Below, one piece after another: positions 45,149 through 53,062 of a DNA stretch of 64,000 bases. The notes under the pieces were generated by a model. The model was given only the letters and a program-made list of their open reading frames with translations. It did not search any database and had not been told where the DNA came from. The stretch comes from Paenibacillus sp. FSL R5-0766 (GTDB lineage Bacteria > Bacillota > Bacilli > Paenibacillales > Paenibacillaceae), in the NCBI RefSeq assembly GCF_037971845.1, contig NZ_CP150227.1, forward strand, positions 4,588,001 to 4,652,000, written 5' to 3'. The stretch's first letter is position 1, and each line of letters starts with the position of its first letter. The position numbers and the translations under genes were made by a program.

Positions 45149-47194
45149 CTAGTCAATCAGATCACCCTTGAATACTTGCTGTTGCTGTAGGAAATCACGC
45201 AGAGGTGCATAGTCCATAGAGGTCCAGAAGGTCGCATCCTCAATTAAGTGGGTCACGTCATCTCTGGCCTGTTCGAGCACAGCAAAATCGGCAACCATAT
45301 CGGCGAGACGGAACTCGGGTAATCCGCTCTGTTTGGTACCAAAGAAATCACCCGGACCCCGGAGATCCAGGTCACGCCGGGATACCTCGAATCCATCCTC
45401 CGTTTCCGTCATGACCTTCATACGTTCTTGTCCAACCTCGGTCTTGGGATCAGCAATGAGTACACAATAGGACGCATGGGCCCCACGACCAACACGACCA
45501 CGAAGCTGATGCAGCTGGGATAGACCGAAACGATCCGCATCCATAATGACCATTAACGTTGCATTCGGCACATCGACCCCAACCTCCACAACGGTAGTCG
45601 AGACGAGCAGCTGAATATCATTGCTGTAGAAGTCACGCATCATCTCTTCTTTCTCCGCAGCCGTCATCCGGCCATGCAACAGACCTACACGATATTTCGG
45701 AAAGTTCTGCTGCATCTGCACATGCAGATCTATGGCATTCTGCACATCCAGCTTCTCCGACTCTTCAATGAGTGGACAGATCAGATAGGCCTGACGGCCC
45801 TGATCCACTTCTCTGGAGATAAACCCGAGCACCCGCTCCATCATATCGTGTTTGACCCAATACGTAGAGATTGGAATCCGTCCTTTCGGACGCTCTGAGA
45901 TCGTGGATACCTCAATATCCCCAAAAGCCGTAATCGCAAGTGTCCGTGGAATTGGCGTAGCCGTCATCGTCAACACATCTGGATTATATCCTTTGCGTCG
46001 TAAAACGCTGCGCTGATTCACACCGAAGCGATGCTGCTCGTCCGTCACCACAAGACCCAGATCACGGAAGAAAACATCTTCCTGAATCAGGGCGTGTGTA
46101 CCCACCACGATATCAATCATGCCCATTTGCAACGAGGCAATCAGATCTTTACGTTTACGCCCATTTACACTGCCCGTTAACAGCCCTACGGTTACCCCAA
46201 ACGGTTCAAACAGCTTTTGCAGTGACCGCATATGCTGCTCCGCCAGAATCTCTGTAGGCACCATCAGAGCCCCTTGGAACCCAGATCGAACAGTCGTGTA
46301 TAGCGCAATTGCCGCAATAACCGTTTTACCCGATCCCACATCACCCTGCAATAACCGATTCATTGCATAGGGCGAACGCATATCATGCAGAATTTCAAGC
46401 TCCACCTTTTTCTGAGCATCTGTTAATTCAAAAGGTAAACTGCGAACAAACTCACGAATCGTCGTATTGTCCGTGGTATGCACTACACCATCCATGCGAT
46501 TCCGGTTGAGCGCGCGATACGCCTGCATTTTCAACTGGAACAGAAACAGCTCTTCATACACCATCCGCTGTCTGGCCTGTTGACCTTCCCGGTTGTCCTG
46601 TGGACGATGGATTCCAGCAATCGCCTGTTTACGAGGCATCAAGCTGTATTTCTTCAACAAGGACTGAGGCAGAATCTCGGGAATCATATCTCCGAATTGG
46701 ATTAATCCCTGATTGATCGTTTTCCGCATCCATTGTTGCGTCAGTTTGCCGGTTACCGAGTATACAGGTTGCAATGTACCTGAACGCCCATCGCCTTTAT
46801 CGGGGAACTCCGAGTCAGTGACCGTCATCTGCATACGTTTTTGTTCCCATTTTCCCGTAATCACAATCTCCCGATTGGGCGTAAGCTGCTCTTTGAGGAA
46901 ATGGCGATTGAACCAGGTGGCTGTAATCATCCACTCTTCCGTCATGATCTTACAGGTCAGACGGGACTTTTTACCGTATCGTTGTAATACAGGAATACCC
47001 ATCACCTGTCCCTGGACCGTAATCTTGTCCCCATCCTTCACTTCACTAAGGGAACGCAGACGATAATCCTCGTAACGGAACGGATAGTACTCAAGCAAGT
47101 CTTTAACAGTAGAGATGCCAAAGGCGTGAAGCTCTCCCTCTTTGAGAGCACTCACGCCGTTAATTTGCTTAACTGATATTTCTTCCAATTTCAT
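45149..47194 (-). CDS. recG: ATP-dependent DNA helicase RecG
   Basis: 681 aa from MKLEEISVKQINGVS; this ATG has GAGGG at 7 nt. N-terminal wedge/OB domain, then SF2 helicase motifs: LLQGDVGSGKTVIAA (Walker A), VTDEQHRFG (DExH), TMTATPIPRTLA, and the C-terminal QLRGRVGRG arginine-finger motif. RecG reverses stalled forks and Holliday junctions. It lies 10 bp after the degV gene. Confidence 0.97.
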   Translation of the reverse strand: MKLEEISVKQINGVSALKEGELHAFGISTVKDLLEYYPFRYEDYRLRSLSEVKDGDKITVQGQVMGIPVLQRYGKKSRLTCKIMTEEWMITATWFNRHFLKEQLTPNREIVITGKWEQKRMQMTVTDSEFPDKGDGRSGTLQPVYSVTGKLTQQWMRKTINQGLIQFGDMIPEILPQSLLKKYSLMPRKQAIAGIHRPQDNREGQQARQRMVYEELFLFQLKMQAYRALNRNRMDGVVHTTDNTTIREFVRSLPFELTDAQKKVELEILHDMRSPYAMNRLLQGDVGSGKTVIAAIALYTTVRSGFQGALMVPTEILAEQHMRSLQKLFEPFGVTVGLLTGSVNGRKRKDLIASLQMGMIDIVVGTHALIQEDVFFRDLGLVVTDEQHRFGVNQRSVLRRKGYNPDVLTMTATPIPRTLAITAFGDIEVSTISERPKGRIPISTYWVKHDMMERVLGFISREVDQGRQAYLICPLIEESEKLDVQNAIDLHVQMQQNFPKYRVGLLHGRMTAAEKEEMMRDFYSNDIQLLVSTTVVEVGVDVPNATLMVIMDADRFGLSQLHQLRGRVGRGAHASYCVLIADPKTEVGQERMKVMTETEDGFEVSRRDLDLRGPGDFFGTKQSGLPEFRLADMVADFAVLEQARDDVTHLIEDATFWTSMDYAPLRDFLQQQQVFKGDLID

Positions 47195-47204
47195 GTCTAA
47201 TCCC

Positions 47205-48068
47205 TCATTCCGGAACAGGCCACATAAAGATCGCAATGACACCAGGTCCAACATGACTGCCTATTACGGCTCCAATATTGGTATAGATCACTTCATTCAG
47301 TGTAAAATGACCCCGCAGCTGCTCTGCACAAGCGATCGCTGATCCCGGGTCAGCGGTATGACCTACCGCCAGGTTAACCCGTTTGCCTGCAAGATCCTTC
47401 TGGAACAGCTCAATAATGCGTGCCATTGCTTTTTTATGACCTCTGACTTTCTCAACTGCGTAGATAACGCCTTCTTCATCAATAGACAGGATCGGCTTAA
47501 TGTTAAGCAACGTTCCCAAGATGGCTGAAGCTTTGCCAATCCGACCGCCTTTTTGCAGATACTCAAGGGTATCCACGAGAAAGAACAATTTGCGAGATTG
47601 TTGCATCCCTTCAATGGCAGTAGTGATTTCGACTGCTGACTTGCCCTGTTCGGCAAGTTCAGCAGCCTGTACTACCATTAGACCGTATCCATACGATGCT
47701 GACTTCGAATCCAGCACGGTGATGTCACCCTCACGCTCCAGCAAAGACTTGCCAAGCATGGCCGATTGGTAGGTACCACTCATGCCGGATGACAGGTGGA
47801 TCGATACAATCGGGCGTTCCGGGTTCTCATCAAGCAATGCTTGGTACACATTCATGAAGTCAGTTGGAGATGGTTGTGAAGTTGTAGGCAACACAGATAC
47901 CTTCTTCAACTTTTCGTAGAACTGTTCAGAAGTCAGATCAATACCATCTGCATATGTTTCTTCCCCGAACAGTACACGCAGCGGAACAATATGAATCCCG
48001 TATTGGCGAATGAGTTCTTCGGGAATATCTGCCGTACTGTCTGTTACTATCGCAACCTTGTGGCTCAT
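47205..48068 (-). CDS. DegV-family fatty-acid-binding protein (FakB-type)
   Basis: 287 aa. DegV signature VTDSTADIPEELI, then LSSGMSGTYQSAMLG and LLNIKPILSIDEEG. DegV/FakB proteins bind a fatty acid and present it to the kinase FakA. The gene lies directly after the fakA-like gene (28 bp), which supports a two-subunit fatty acid kinase. In B. subtilis this position holds sdaAB/sdaAA instead. Confidence 0.92.
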   Translation of the reverse strand: MSHKVAIVTDSTADIPEELIRQYGIHIVPLRVLFGEETYADGIDLTSEQFYEKLKKVSVLPTTSQPSPTDFMNVYQALLDENPERPIVSIHLSSGMSGTYQSAMLGKSLLEREGDITVLDSKSASYGYGLMVVQAAELAEQGKSAVEITTAIEGMQQSRKLFFLVDTLEYLQKGGRIGKASAILGTLLNIKPILSIDEEGVIYAVEKVRGHKKAMARIIELFQKDLAGKRVNLAVGHTADPGSAIACAEQLRGHFTLNEVIYTNIGAVIGSHVGPGVIAIFMWPVPE

Positions 48069-48096
48069 GACTCTCCTCCTCTTCGCTAGAGTGTTA

Positions 48097-49908
48097 TTAG
48101 GACTCTACGGAGAACAAATAATAATATACAGGCTGTCCTCCAAGATGTACCTCTACCTCAGCATCAGGATACTGTACTTCAAGCCATGCAGCGAGGGCAG
48201 CAGTAACCTCAGGGTCAGCTTCGTCCCCTTCAAGGATCGTCACCACTTCATCTCCACTCTCCATCATCTGTTTGAGCAGACCTTCACATGCTTGAAGCAT
48301 GGTTTCATCCGTCGCTACAATTTTGGAGTTATGAATACCGATATAGTGCCCCGCCTTGATATCCAATTCATCATATTGCGTATCACGAACCGCATGAGTC
48401 ACTTGACCGGATTGCACCCGGCTAATGGCCTCAAGCATTTGGTCACGGTTTGTTTCCGCAGACTCATCTTCCTGGAAAGCAAAAGCAGCAGCCATTCCCT
48501 GTGGAATGGTCTTGCTTGGAATAACCGTAATTCGGCGCTCATCTTCAAGCAGTTCACGTGCCTGCTCTGCAGCCAGTACAATGTTAGAATTGTTCGGGAG
48601 TATAAATACCCGCTCCGCAGCAATGGAACGAACGGCTTTCACAAAATCCTCAGTACTTGGATTCATCGTCTGTCCACCGGACAGAACAACATCGACGCCA
48701 AGACTTTGGAAAATCTCTGCAATACCGTCACCGGAGGATACCGCAATAAAACCGTACGGTGCCATCTCATCTGCAGGAAGCACAGCCTCTTCCATACTGC
48801 GTGCTGCCTCAGGTGGAATCTCTGCAAACAATTCAGGTGATGGAGCACTGTCCATGCCTGCTGTCAGCAGATCCCGGTGCTGTTCACGCATATTGAGAAT
48901 ATGAATCTGTGTAATCTCACCATATTGTAGCGCCAGGTTTAATACATCGCCCGGTGTCTTGGAATGGACATGAACTTTGATGACTTCATCATCGGCAATG
49001 ATAATGATCGAATCCCCATTAACTGACAACGCTTTCCGGAAGGCTTCGTCATCAAATGCCACTCCTGCGTTCTCTCCAAGCTCACGATTAATGAAGAATT
49101 CCATGTCATACAGGAATTCAATATCTTCCGTTTCCAATCTCGCCTGAGCGGACAATGGCATCTCCGGTGCAATCACCTGCTGCTGTGCAGGCTTCTTGAT
49201 ATCCACTTCTGTCGGTGCAGCCGGTTTCAAAGCAGATGCTGCCACGGATGGGGTTACTTCTTTGTTCAGTGAAGTACGACTCCCTCCGTCACTTTGCAGC
49301 AATACTTCCATAAAGCCCTCGTAGATATATACAAGCCCCTGACCACCTGAATCCACAACACCAACCTGTTTCAGTACAGGCAGTAATTCCGGAGTCATTG
49401 CCAGTGCTTCTTTTGCTTTTAACAAAACTTCATTCATTAATTCAGTAATATCATTCGTCCGTCTTGCGTAGTAGTTGGCATGTTTCGCCGCTTCCTTGGC
49501 TACGGTAAGAATGGTCCCTTCAACGGGCTTTACGACTGCTTTGTAAGCTGCGTCAACACCGTTCTGCAGGGCTGCTGCAAATTGGAGCGTATTCAGTTCC
49601 TCATAGGGAGCAGCTGAACGACTAAAACCACGGAACAATTGCGACAGAATAACTCCTGAATTCCCCCGTGCGCCCATAAGCAGGCCTTTCGATAGAATAC
49701 CGGCAGCTTCGCCGATGGAGGCAGAACTTTTTCTTTTAATCTCTGCGACTCCTGCACTCATTGTCAAATTCATGTTCGTTCCCGTGTCACCATCCGGCAC
49801 AGGGAAAACATTCAGGGAATTGACGTGCTCTGCATGCTGTCCAAGTTGTTCCGCTCCGGCAAGTACCATTGCGGTGAAATCTGTTCCATTTAAAGAACGT
49901 ATACTCAA
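48097..49908 (-). CDS. fakA: Fatty acid kinase catalytic subunit FakA (YloV, DAK2 fusion)
   Basis: 603 aa from a TTG at 49908 eight nt after AAGGGGA; this gives (M)SIRSLNGTDFTAMVLAGAEQL, as in B. subtilis YloV (MSIRTLDG). A DhaL/DAK2 ATP-binding domain with FPVPDGDTGTNMN occupies the N-terminal third, followed by the FakA middle and C-terminal domains (DIEFLYDMEFFINRELG, VHVHSKTPGDVLNLALQYGEITQI, VVTILEGDEADPEV). FakA phosphorylates fatty acids bound by FakB. The usual neighbour yloU (Asp23) is not present. Confidence 0.95.
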   Translation of the reverse strand: MSIRSLNGTDFTAMVLAGAEQLGQHAEHVNSLNVFPVPDGDTGTNMNLTMSAGVAEIKRKSSASIGEAAGILSKGLLMGARGNSGVILSQLFRGFSRSAAPYEELNTLQFAAALQNGVDAAYKAVVKPVEGTILTVAKEAAKHANYYARRTNDITELMNEVLLKAKEALAMTPELLPVLKQVGVVDSGGQGLVYIYEGFMEVLLQSDGGSRTSLNKEVTPSVAASALKPAAPTEVDIKKPAQQQVIAPEMPLSAQARLETEDIEFLYDMEFFINRELGENAGVAFDDEAFRKALSVNGDSIIIIADDEVIKVHVHSKTPGDVLNLALQYGEITQIHILNMREQHRDLLTAGMDSAPSPELFAEIPPEAARSMEEAVLPADEMAPYGFIAVSSGDGIAEIFQSLGVDVVLSGGQTMNPSTEDFVKAVRSIAAERVFILPNNSNIVLAAEQARELLEDERRITVIPSKTIPQGMAAAFAFQEDESAETNRDQMLEAISRVQSGQVTHAVRDTQYDELDIKAGHYIGIHNSKIVATDETMLQACEGLLKQMMESGDEVVTILEGDEADPEVTAALAAWLEVQYPDAEVEVHLGGQPVYYYLFSVES

Positions 49909-50330
49909 GTGAGAATTCCCCTTCCTAGCTTGATACACGAACACCTTGCACCAAGATGTGTCTGGTCTGTTCATGCGCTAACGCGGACTGCGTTATTCTT
50001 CGTCCATACCTTGTCCGGCACAGGCATACAATACAACATGTCAGCCGGATTAACGGTCTGGGCGGCCGGGCTACCAATATCCTGCACTCTCTGCACCCCT
50101 AACTTCGGGGCATACGGATATGCACCGGTATCAAGAGCCGGCATGAATGCCGCATGGAGACTGGTGCCAATGATGGAATGCCGCAGCTCACAGCGTTGCC
50201 AAAAAGCAGACCACCGACCTCTAAGTACGGTTTATTCTCCGACTTCCTCGCGGCAACAGCCTGTTCACCACTGTATTATGGACTACTCAACATTGTACTA
50301 TATTAGACAAGAGAAATAAATAAAGTTTTT
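49909..50330. other. Intergenic region, no confident gene
   Basis: Between fakA and the rpmB promoter. A minus-strand frame of about 72 codons (ending at about 49974 in ...KVWTKNNAVRVSA) and an overlapping plus-strand frame to 50319 are both open by chance or by decay. Neither has an SD nor a recognisable product. The Asp23-like yloU gene expected here in Bacillus is absent. Confidence 0.4.
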
Positions 50331-50337
50331 GGATCAG

Positions 50338-50367
50338 TTGACGAAGCTTTTTTAATTATGATATTAT
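50338..50367 (+). promoter_or_regulatory. rpmB promoter with extended -10
   Basis: TTGACG (50338-50343), an 18-bp spacer, and TGaTATTAT (50359-50367). A leader of about 170 nt follows before rpmB, holding a CCTGATC / GATCAGG hairpin at 50451-50469. A leader this long suggests regulation by the RNA or by L28 itself, which is not shown. Confidence 0.75.
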
Positions 50368-50545
50368 ATTCAAGTATTGTTTTATGCAGGTTAAGTAATG
50401 GAAATGATCCGGTTTATGCCGGCTTAAACAACGCCATTAGCTACTGAAACCTGATCTTTATGATCAGGAAGAACAATTTAGCCCTTATGGAATGACTTTT
50501 CGTTTCTGAAGGCAACTGGTTATTTTAGGATAGGAGGTGTAATCT

Positions 50546-50734
50546 ATGTCTCGCAAATGTTATGTGACAGGTAAGAAACCGGGCACCGGTAACCACGTAT
50601 CCCACGCTAACAACCGTAACCGTCGTACTTGGGGCGTAAACGTTCAGAAGGTCCGCATTCTCGTTGACGGCAAACCAAAACGTGTATACGTAAGCACCCG
50701 TGCACTGAAAGCCGGTAAAGTGACTCGCGTATAA
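50546..50734 (+). CDS. rpmB: 50S ribosomal protein L28
   Basis: 62 aa, full length, with an SD GGAGGTG 6 nt upstream. Family signature [22 protein letters not shown] and [21 protein letters not shown]. Binds 23S rRNA in the large subunit. It is transcribed against its neighbours, as in B. subtilis where spoVM and rpmB are adjacent. Confidence 0.98.
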   Translation: MSRKCYVTGKKPGTGNHVSHANNRNRRTWGVNVQKVRILVDGKPKRVYVSTRALKAGKVTRV

Positions 50735-50765
50735 TCACGCAAAGCTACTATAAATCGGGTAAGCA

Positions 50766-50797
50766 AAAAGCACCTTGTTCCTTGCAGGTGCTTTTTT
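50766..50797 (+). terminator. rpmB terminator
   Basis: AAAAGCACCT / AGGTGCTTTTTT stem-loop, 31 nt after the rpmB stop. Confidence 0.9.
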
Positions 50798-50928
50798 GGT
50801 ATTCAAAAAAGGGATTCTTGAATACGCTCATTAACATGTGAATGGCCGCCGCATGGCGCTTCGCAGGTACGAATTCCAGATAAGCCTGAGCCAAAGCGGC
50901 GGTATTCCCTGTTACCTTATCAATCGGA

Positions 50929-51009
50929 TCAGTTCTTTTGAAACGTATTAAGTATCGCCTTTACAAACCCTCCCAAAAACTTCGGCAGTTTGAATGTGTA
51001 AAATTTCAT
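50929..51009 (-). CDS. spoVM: Stage V sporulation protein M (spore coat morphogenesis)
   Basis: 26 aa, too short for routine calling. It reads MKFYTFKLPKFLGGFV then KAILNTFQKN, close to B. subtilis SpoVM (MKFYTIKLPKFLGGIV...). The ATG has GGGAGGG 7 nt upstream. SpoVM is an amphipathic helix that recognises the positive curvature of the forespore membrane and anchors SpoIVA. Its place between rpe and rpmB matches B. subtilis. Confidence 0.95.
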   Translation of the reverse strand: MKFYTFKLPKFLGGFVKAILNTFQKN

Positions 51010-51080
51010 AATTCACCCTCCCCATCATGCTCATGCGTCCGCCGTATCCTATGCTTCAGGCCTTCTTTACCTCAAACACG

Positions 51081-51117
51081 ACAAAAAAGGCTACATGAGA
51101 AACCTGCTCATGTAACC
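51081..51117 (-). terminator. Terminator at the end of the rlmN-rpe operon
   Basis: GG-TACATGAG / CTCATGTA-CC hairpin followed by TTTTTTG on the minus strand, 60 nt after the 83-aa gene and before spoVM. Confidence 0.85.
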
Positions 51118-51176
51118 ATATTTATGCGGAACCTTCGATCCCTATTCCACAATGACAAGCCCGAAGATCAGTTCAT

Positions 51177-51428
51177 TTACGTTTGGGAAGGAATATATTG
51201 ATAGACAGCGATCATGAAAACACTCAGTACATAATACAGTATGCTGAATATGACAAAAGTAACCCGATGTCCGGTACGATCAAATTTGCGGAAATACATA
51301 ATAACAACGCCTACCCCGATTAATGACGTAATAGCATTAAACGGGGATTGAATAACCGCAAACAAAGCAAGCACAAGTCCCGTCACGAGACTCGCAGCCA
51401 TCGTCCACAGTGTCTCCTTGAGGGTCAT
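51177..51428 (-). CDS. Small membrane protein downstream of rpe
   Basis: 83 aa with three predicted TM helices (about 8-25, 30-46, 57-77) and a basic loop FRKFDRTGHRV. No family recognised. It starts 3 bp after the rpe stop, so it belongs to the same operon. It occupies the place of thiN (yloS) in B. subtilis. Confidence 0.75.
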   Translation of the reverse strand: MTLKETLWTMAASLVTGLVLALFAVIQSPFNAITSLIGVGVVIMYFRKFDRTGHRVTFVIFSILYYVLSVFMIAVYQYIPSQT

Positions 51429-51431
51429 AGA

Positions 51432-52091
51432 TCAGCCTCCGTAGCTACGGCGAATTTCAGTAATCGCTGCAGCGCGATCCTCGCGTCCAAATACGGCACT
51501 CCCGGCAACGAGCACATCTGCTCCAGCTTCCACTACAAGTGGAGCTGTATCGGCTGCTATCCCGCCATCTACTTCGATATGTACATCATGGCGTCCCTTT
51601 TCGTTCAACCAGGTACGAATCTGCTTGATTTTGTTCATGGTACCCGAGATAAATGCCTGTCCGCCAAAGCCAGGATTGACCGTCATAACAAGAACCATGT
51701 CCACATCATCCAGAACTTCGAGAATGGCAGACGCTGGCGTTCCAGGATTAAGGGCAACTCCTGCCTTCACTCCTTGCTCCTTAATGAGATGAATAACGCG
51801 GTGCAAATGCACACAAGCCTCAGCATGAACAGTGATTACCGCAGCACCCGCTTTGGCAAATTCCTCAACATAACGCTCCGGATTCTCAATCATCAAATGC
51901 ACATCGAGCGGCAAGCTTGTATGTGGAGCAATTGCCTTCACAATAGCAGGTCCAAGTGTAATATTAGGGACGAAATGACCGTCCATAACGTCAACATGAA
52001 TCCAGTCTCCTCCTGCAGCTTGGGCTTCTGCAACTTCCGCACCAAGGCGGGCAAAATCAGCTGATAATATCGATGGGGCAATTTTAATCAT
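51432..52091 (-). CDS. rpe: Ribulose-phosphate 3-epimerase
   Basis: 219 aa, full length. TIM barrel: [33 protein letters not shown] (metal-binding His/Asp), [24 protein letters not shown]. Converts ribulose 5-phosphate to xylulose 5-phosphate in the pentose phosphate pathway. It begins 1 bp after rsgA ends, giving tight coupling. Confidence 0.97.
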   Translation of the reverse strand: MIKIAPSILSADFARLGAEVAEAQAAGGDWIHVDVMDGHFVPNITLGPAIVKAIAPHTSLPLDVHLMIENPERYVEEFAKAGAAVITVHAEACVHLHRVIHLIKEQGVKAGVALNPGTPASAILEVLDDVDMVLVMTVNPGFGGQAFISGTMNKIKQIRTWLNEKGRHDVHIEVDGGIAADTAPLVVEAGADVLVAGSAVFGREDRAAAITEIRRSYGG

Positions 52092-52092
52092 G

Positions 52093-53001
52093 TTAATACC
52101 TCCGCTTCTTATCTTTCATTTCGGTCAGGAACAGGACATAGTGCTGATATCGGCTTTCGGAGATCAGACCTTCCTCCTTGGCCGCAAGCACACGACAGCC
52201 TGGTTCATGTGTATGGGTACAACCTCGGAATTTGCACTGATCTGCAAACTGGGCGAATTCCCGGAAACAAGTGGAGAGTTCCTCCACACCGATCTCCAGA
52301 AAGTCCAGTTGGCTGAATCCTGGTGTATCCGCAACAAATCCACCATTATCCAACGGAATAAGCTCCACGTGCCTGGTGGTGTGTTTCCCTCGTCCCAGAC
52401 GCATGCTGATCGCATTTGTCTCCAGCGTCAGGCCCGGCATCAATGCGTTTAACATGGACGACTTGCCTACACCGGATTGTCCAGAGAATACGCTGATCTT
52501 ACCAGCCAGACGGTCTCTGAGCAATTCACTGCCTTCACCGGTACGTGAACTTGTGGAGATCACTTCATAACCCACCTGTTCATACAATGCTTTCACTTCA
52601 GCAACAGTGTCTTTGGCTGGATCAGCCAAATCCAGTTTGGTCAACACAATGAGTGCATCCAGCCCCGCCTGCTCGATGTGAACAAGGAACTTGTCCAACA
52701 GGTTCAGGTTCATATCCGGTTCCTTCACAGAGAACACAAGAACAGCCAAACTTACATTGGCTACAGGAGGACGGATGAGCTCTGTCTCACGCTTCCGGAT
52801 TTCATCTACCGTTCCTTCTCCGTTCTCTGTCAACATGTAGCTGACGCGGTCACCTACAAGCGGTGACGTTCCCCGTTTTCTGAAGATACCTCTGGCTCGA
52901 CATTGAACGGCGGAACCTTCAACCGAAGGAACCCCGTTGTCTTCCACTGGCATGACATAATAGTAACCGCTTAGCGCTTTAACGATGATACCTTCTGGCA
53001 T
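52093..53001 (-). CDS. rsgA: Ribosome small subunit GTPase RsgA
   Basis: 302 aa from [16 protein letters not shown], the opening seen in B. subtilis YloQ/CpgA; a longer frame starts at 53034. OB-fold N-terminus, circularly permuted GTPase motifs in the order TKLDLAD (G4), GQSGVGKSS (G1), DTPGFS (G3), and a zinc-binding tail with [14 protein letters not shown]. Assists 30S maturation. It forms the usual prpC-prkC-rsgA cluster. Confidence 0.97.
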   Translation of the reverse strand: MPEGIIVKALSGYYYVMPVEDNGVPSVEGSAVQCRARGIFRKRGTSPLVGDRVSYMLTENGEGTVDEIRKRETELIRPPVANVSLAVLVFSVKEPDMNLNLLDKFLVHIEQAGLDALIVLTKLDLADPAKDTVAEVKALYEQVGYEVISTSSRTGEGSELLRDRLAGKISVFSGQSGVGKSSMLNALMPGLTLETNAISMRLGRGKHTTRHVELIPLDNGGFVADTPGFSQLDFLEIGVEELSTCFREFAQFADQCKFRGCTHTHEPGCRVLAAKEEGLISESRYQHYVLFLTEMKDKKRRY

Positions 53002-53062
53002 AGCTCCGTCGCCCTCCTTTAGATGGTGGTACATTTACTCCAGACGCCAGCATAAGCCGCCC

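Noticed and set aside
49909..50319. 136-codon plus-strand frame upstream of rpmB, and a minus-strand frame across it
   Set aside because: No SD, no domain, composition unlike neighbours; neither is Asp23/yloU.
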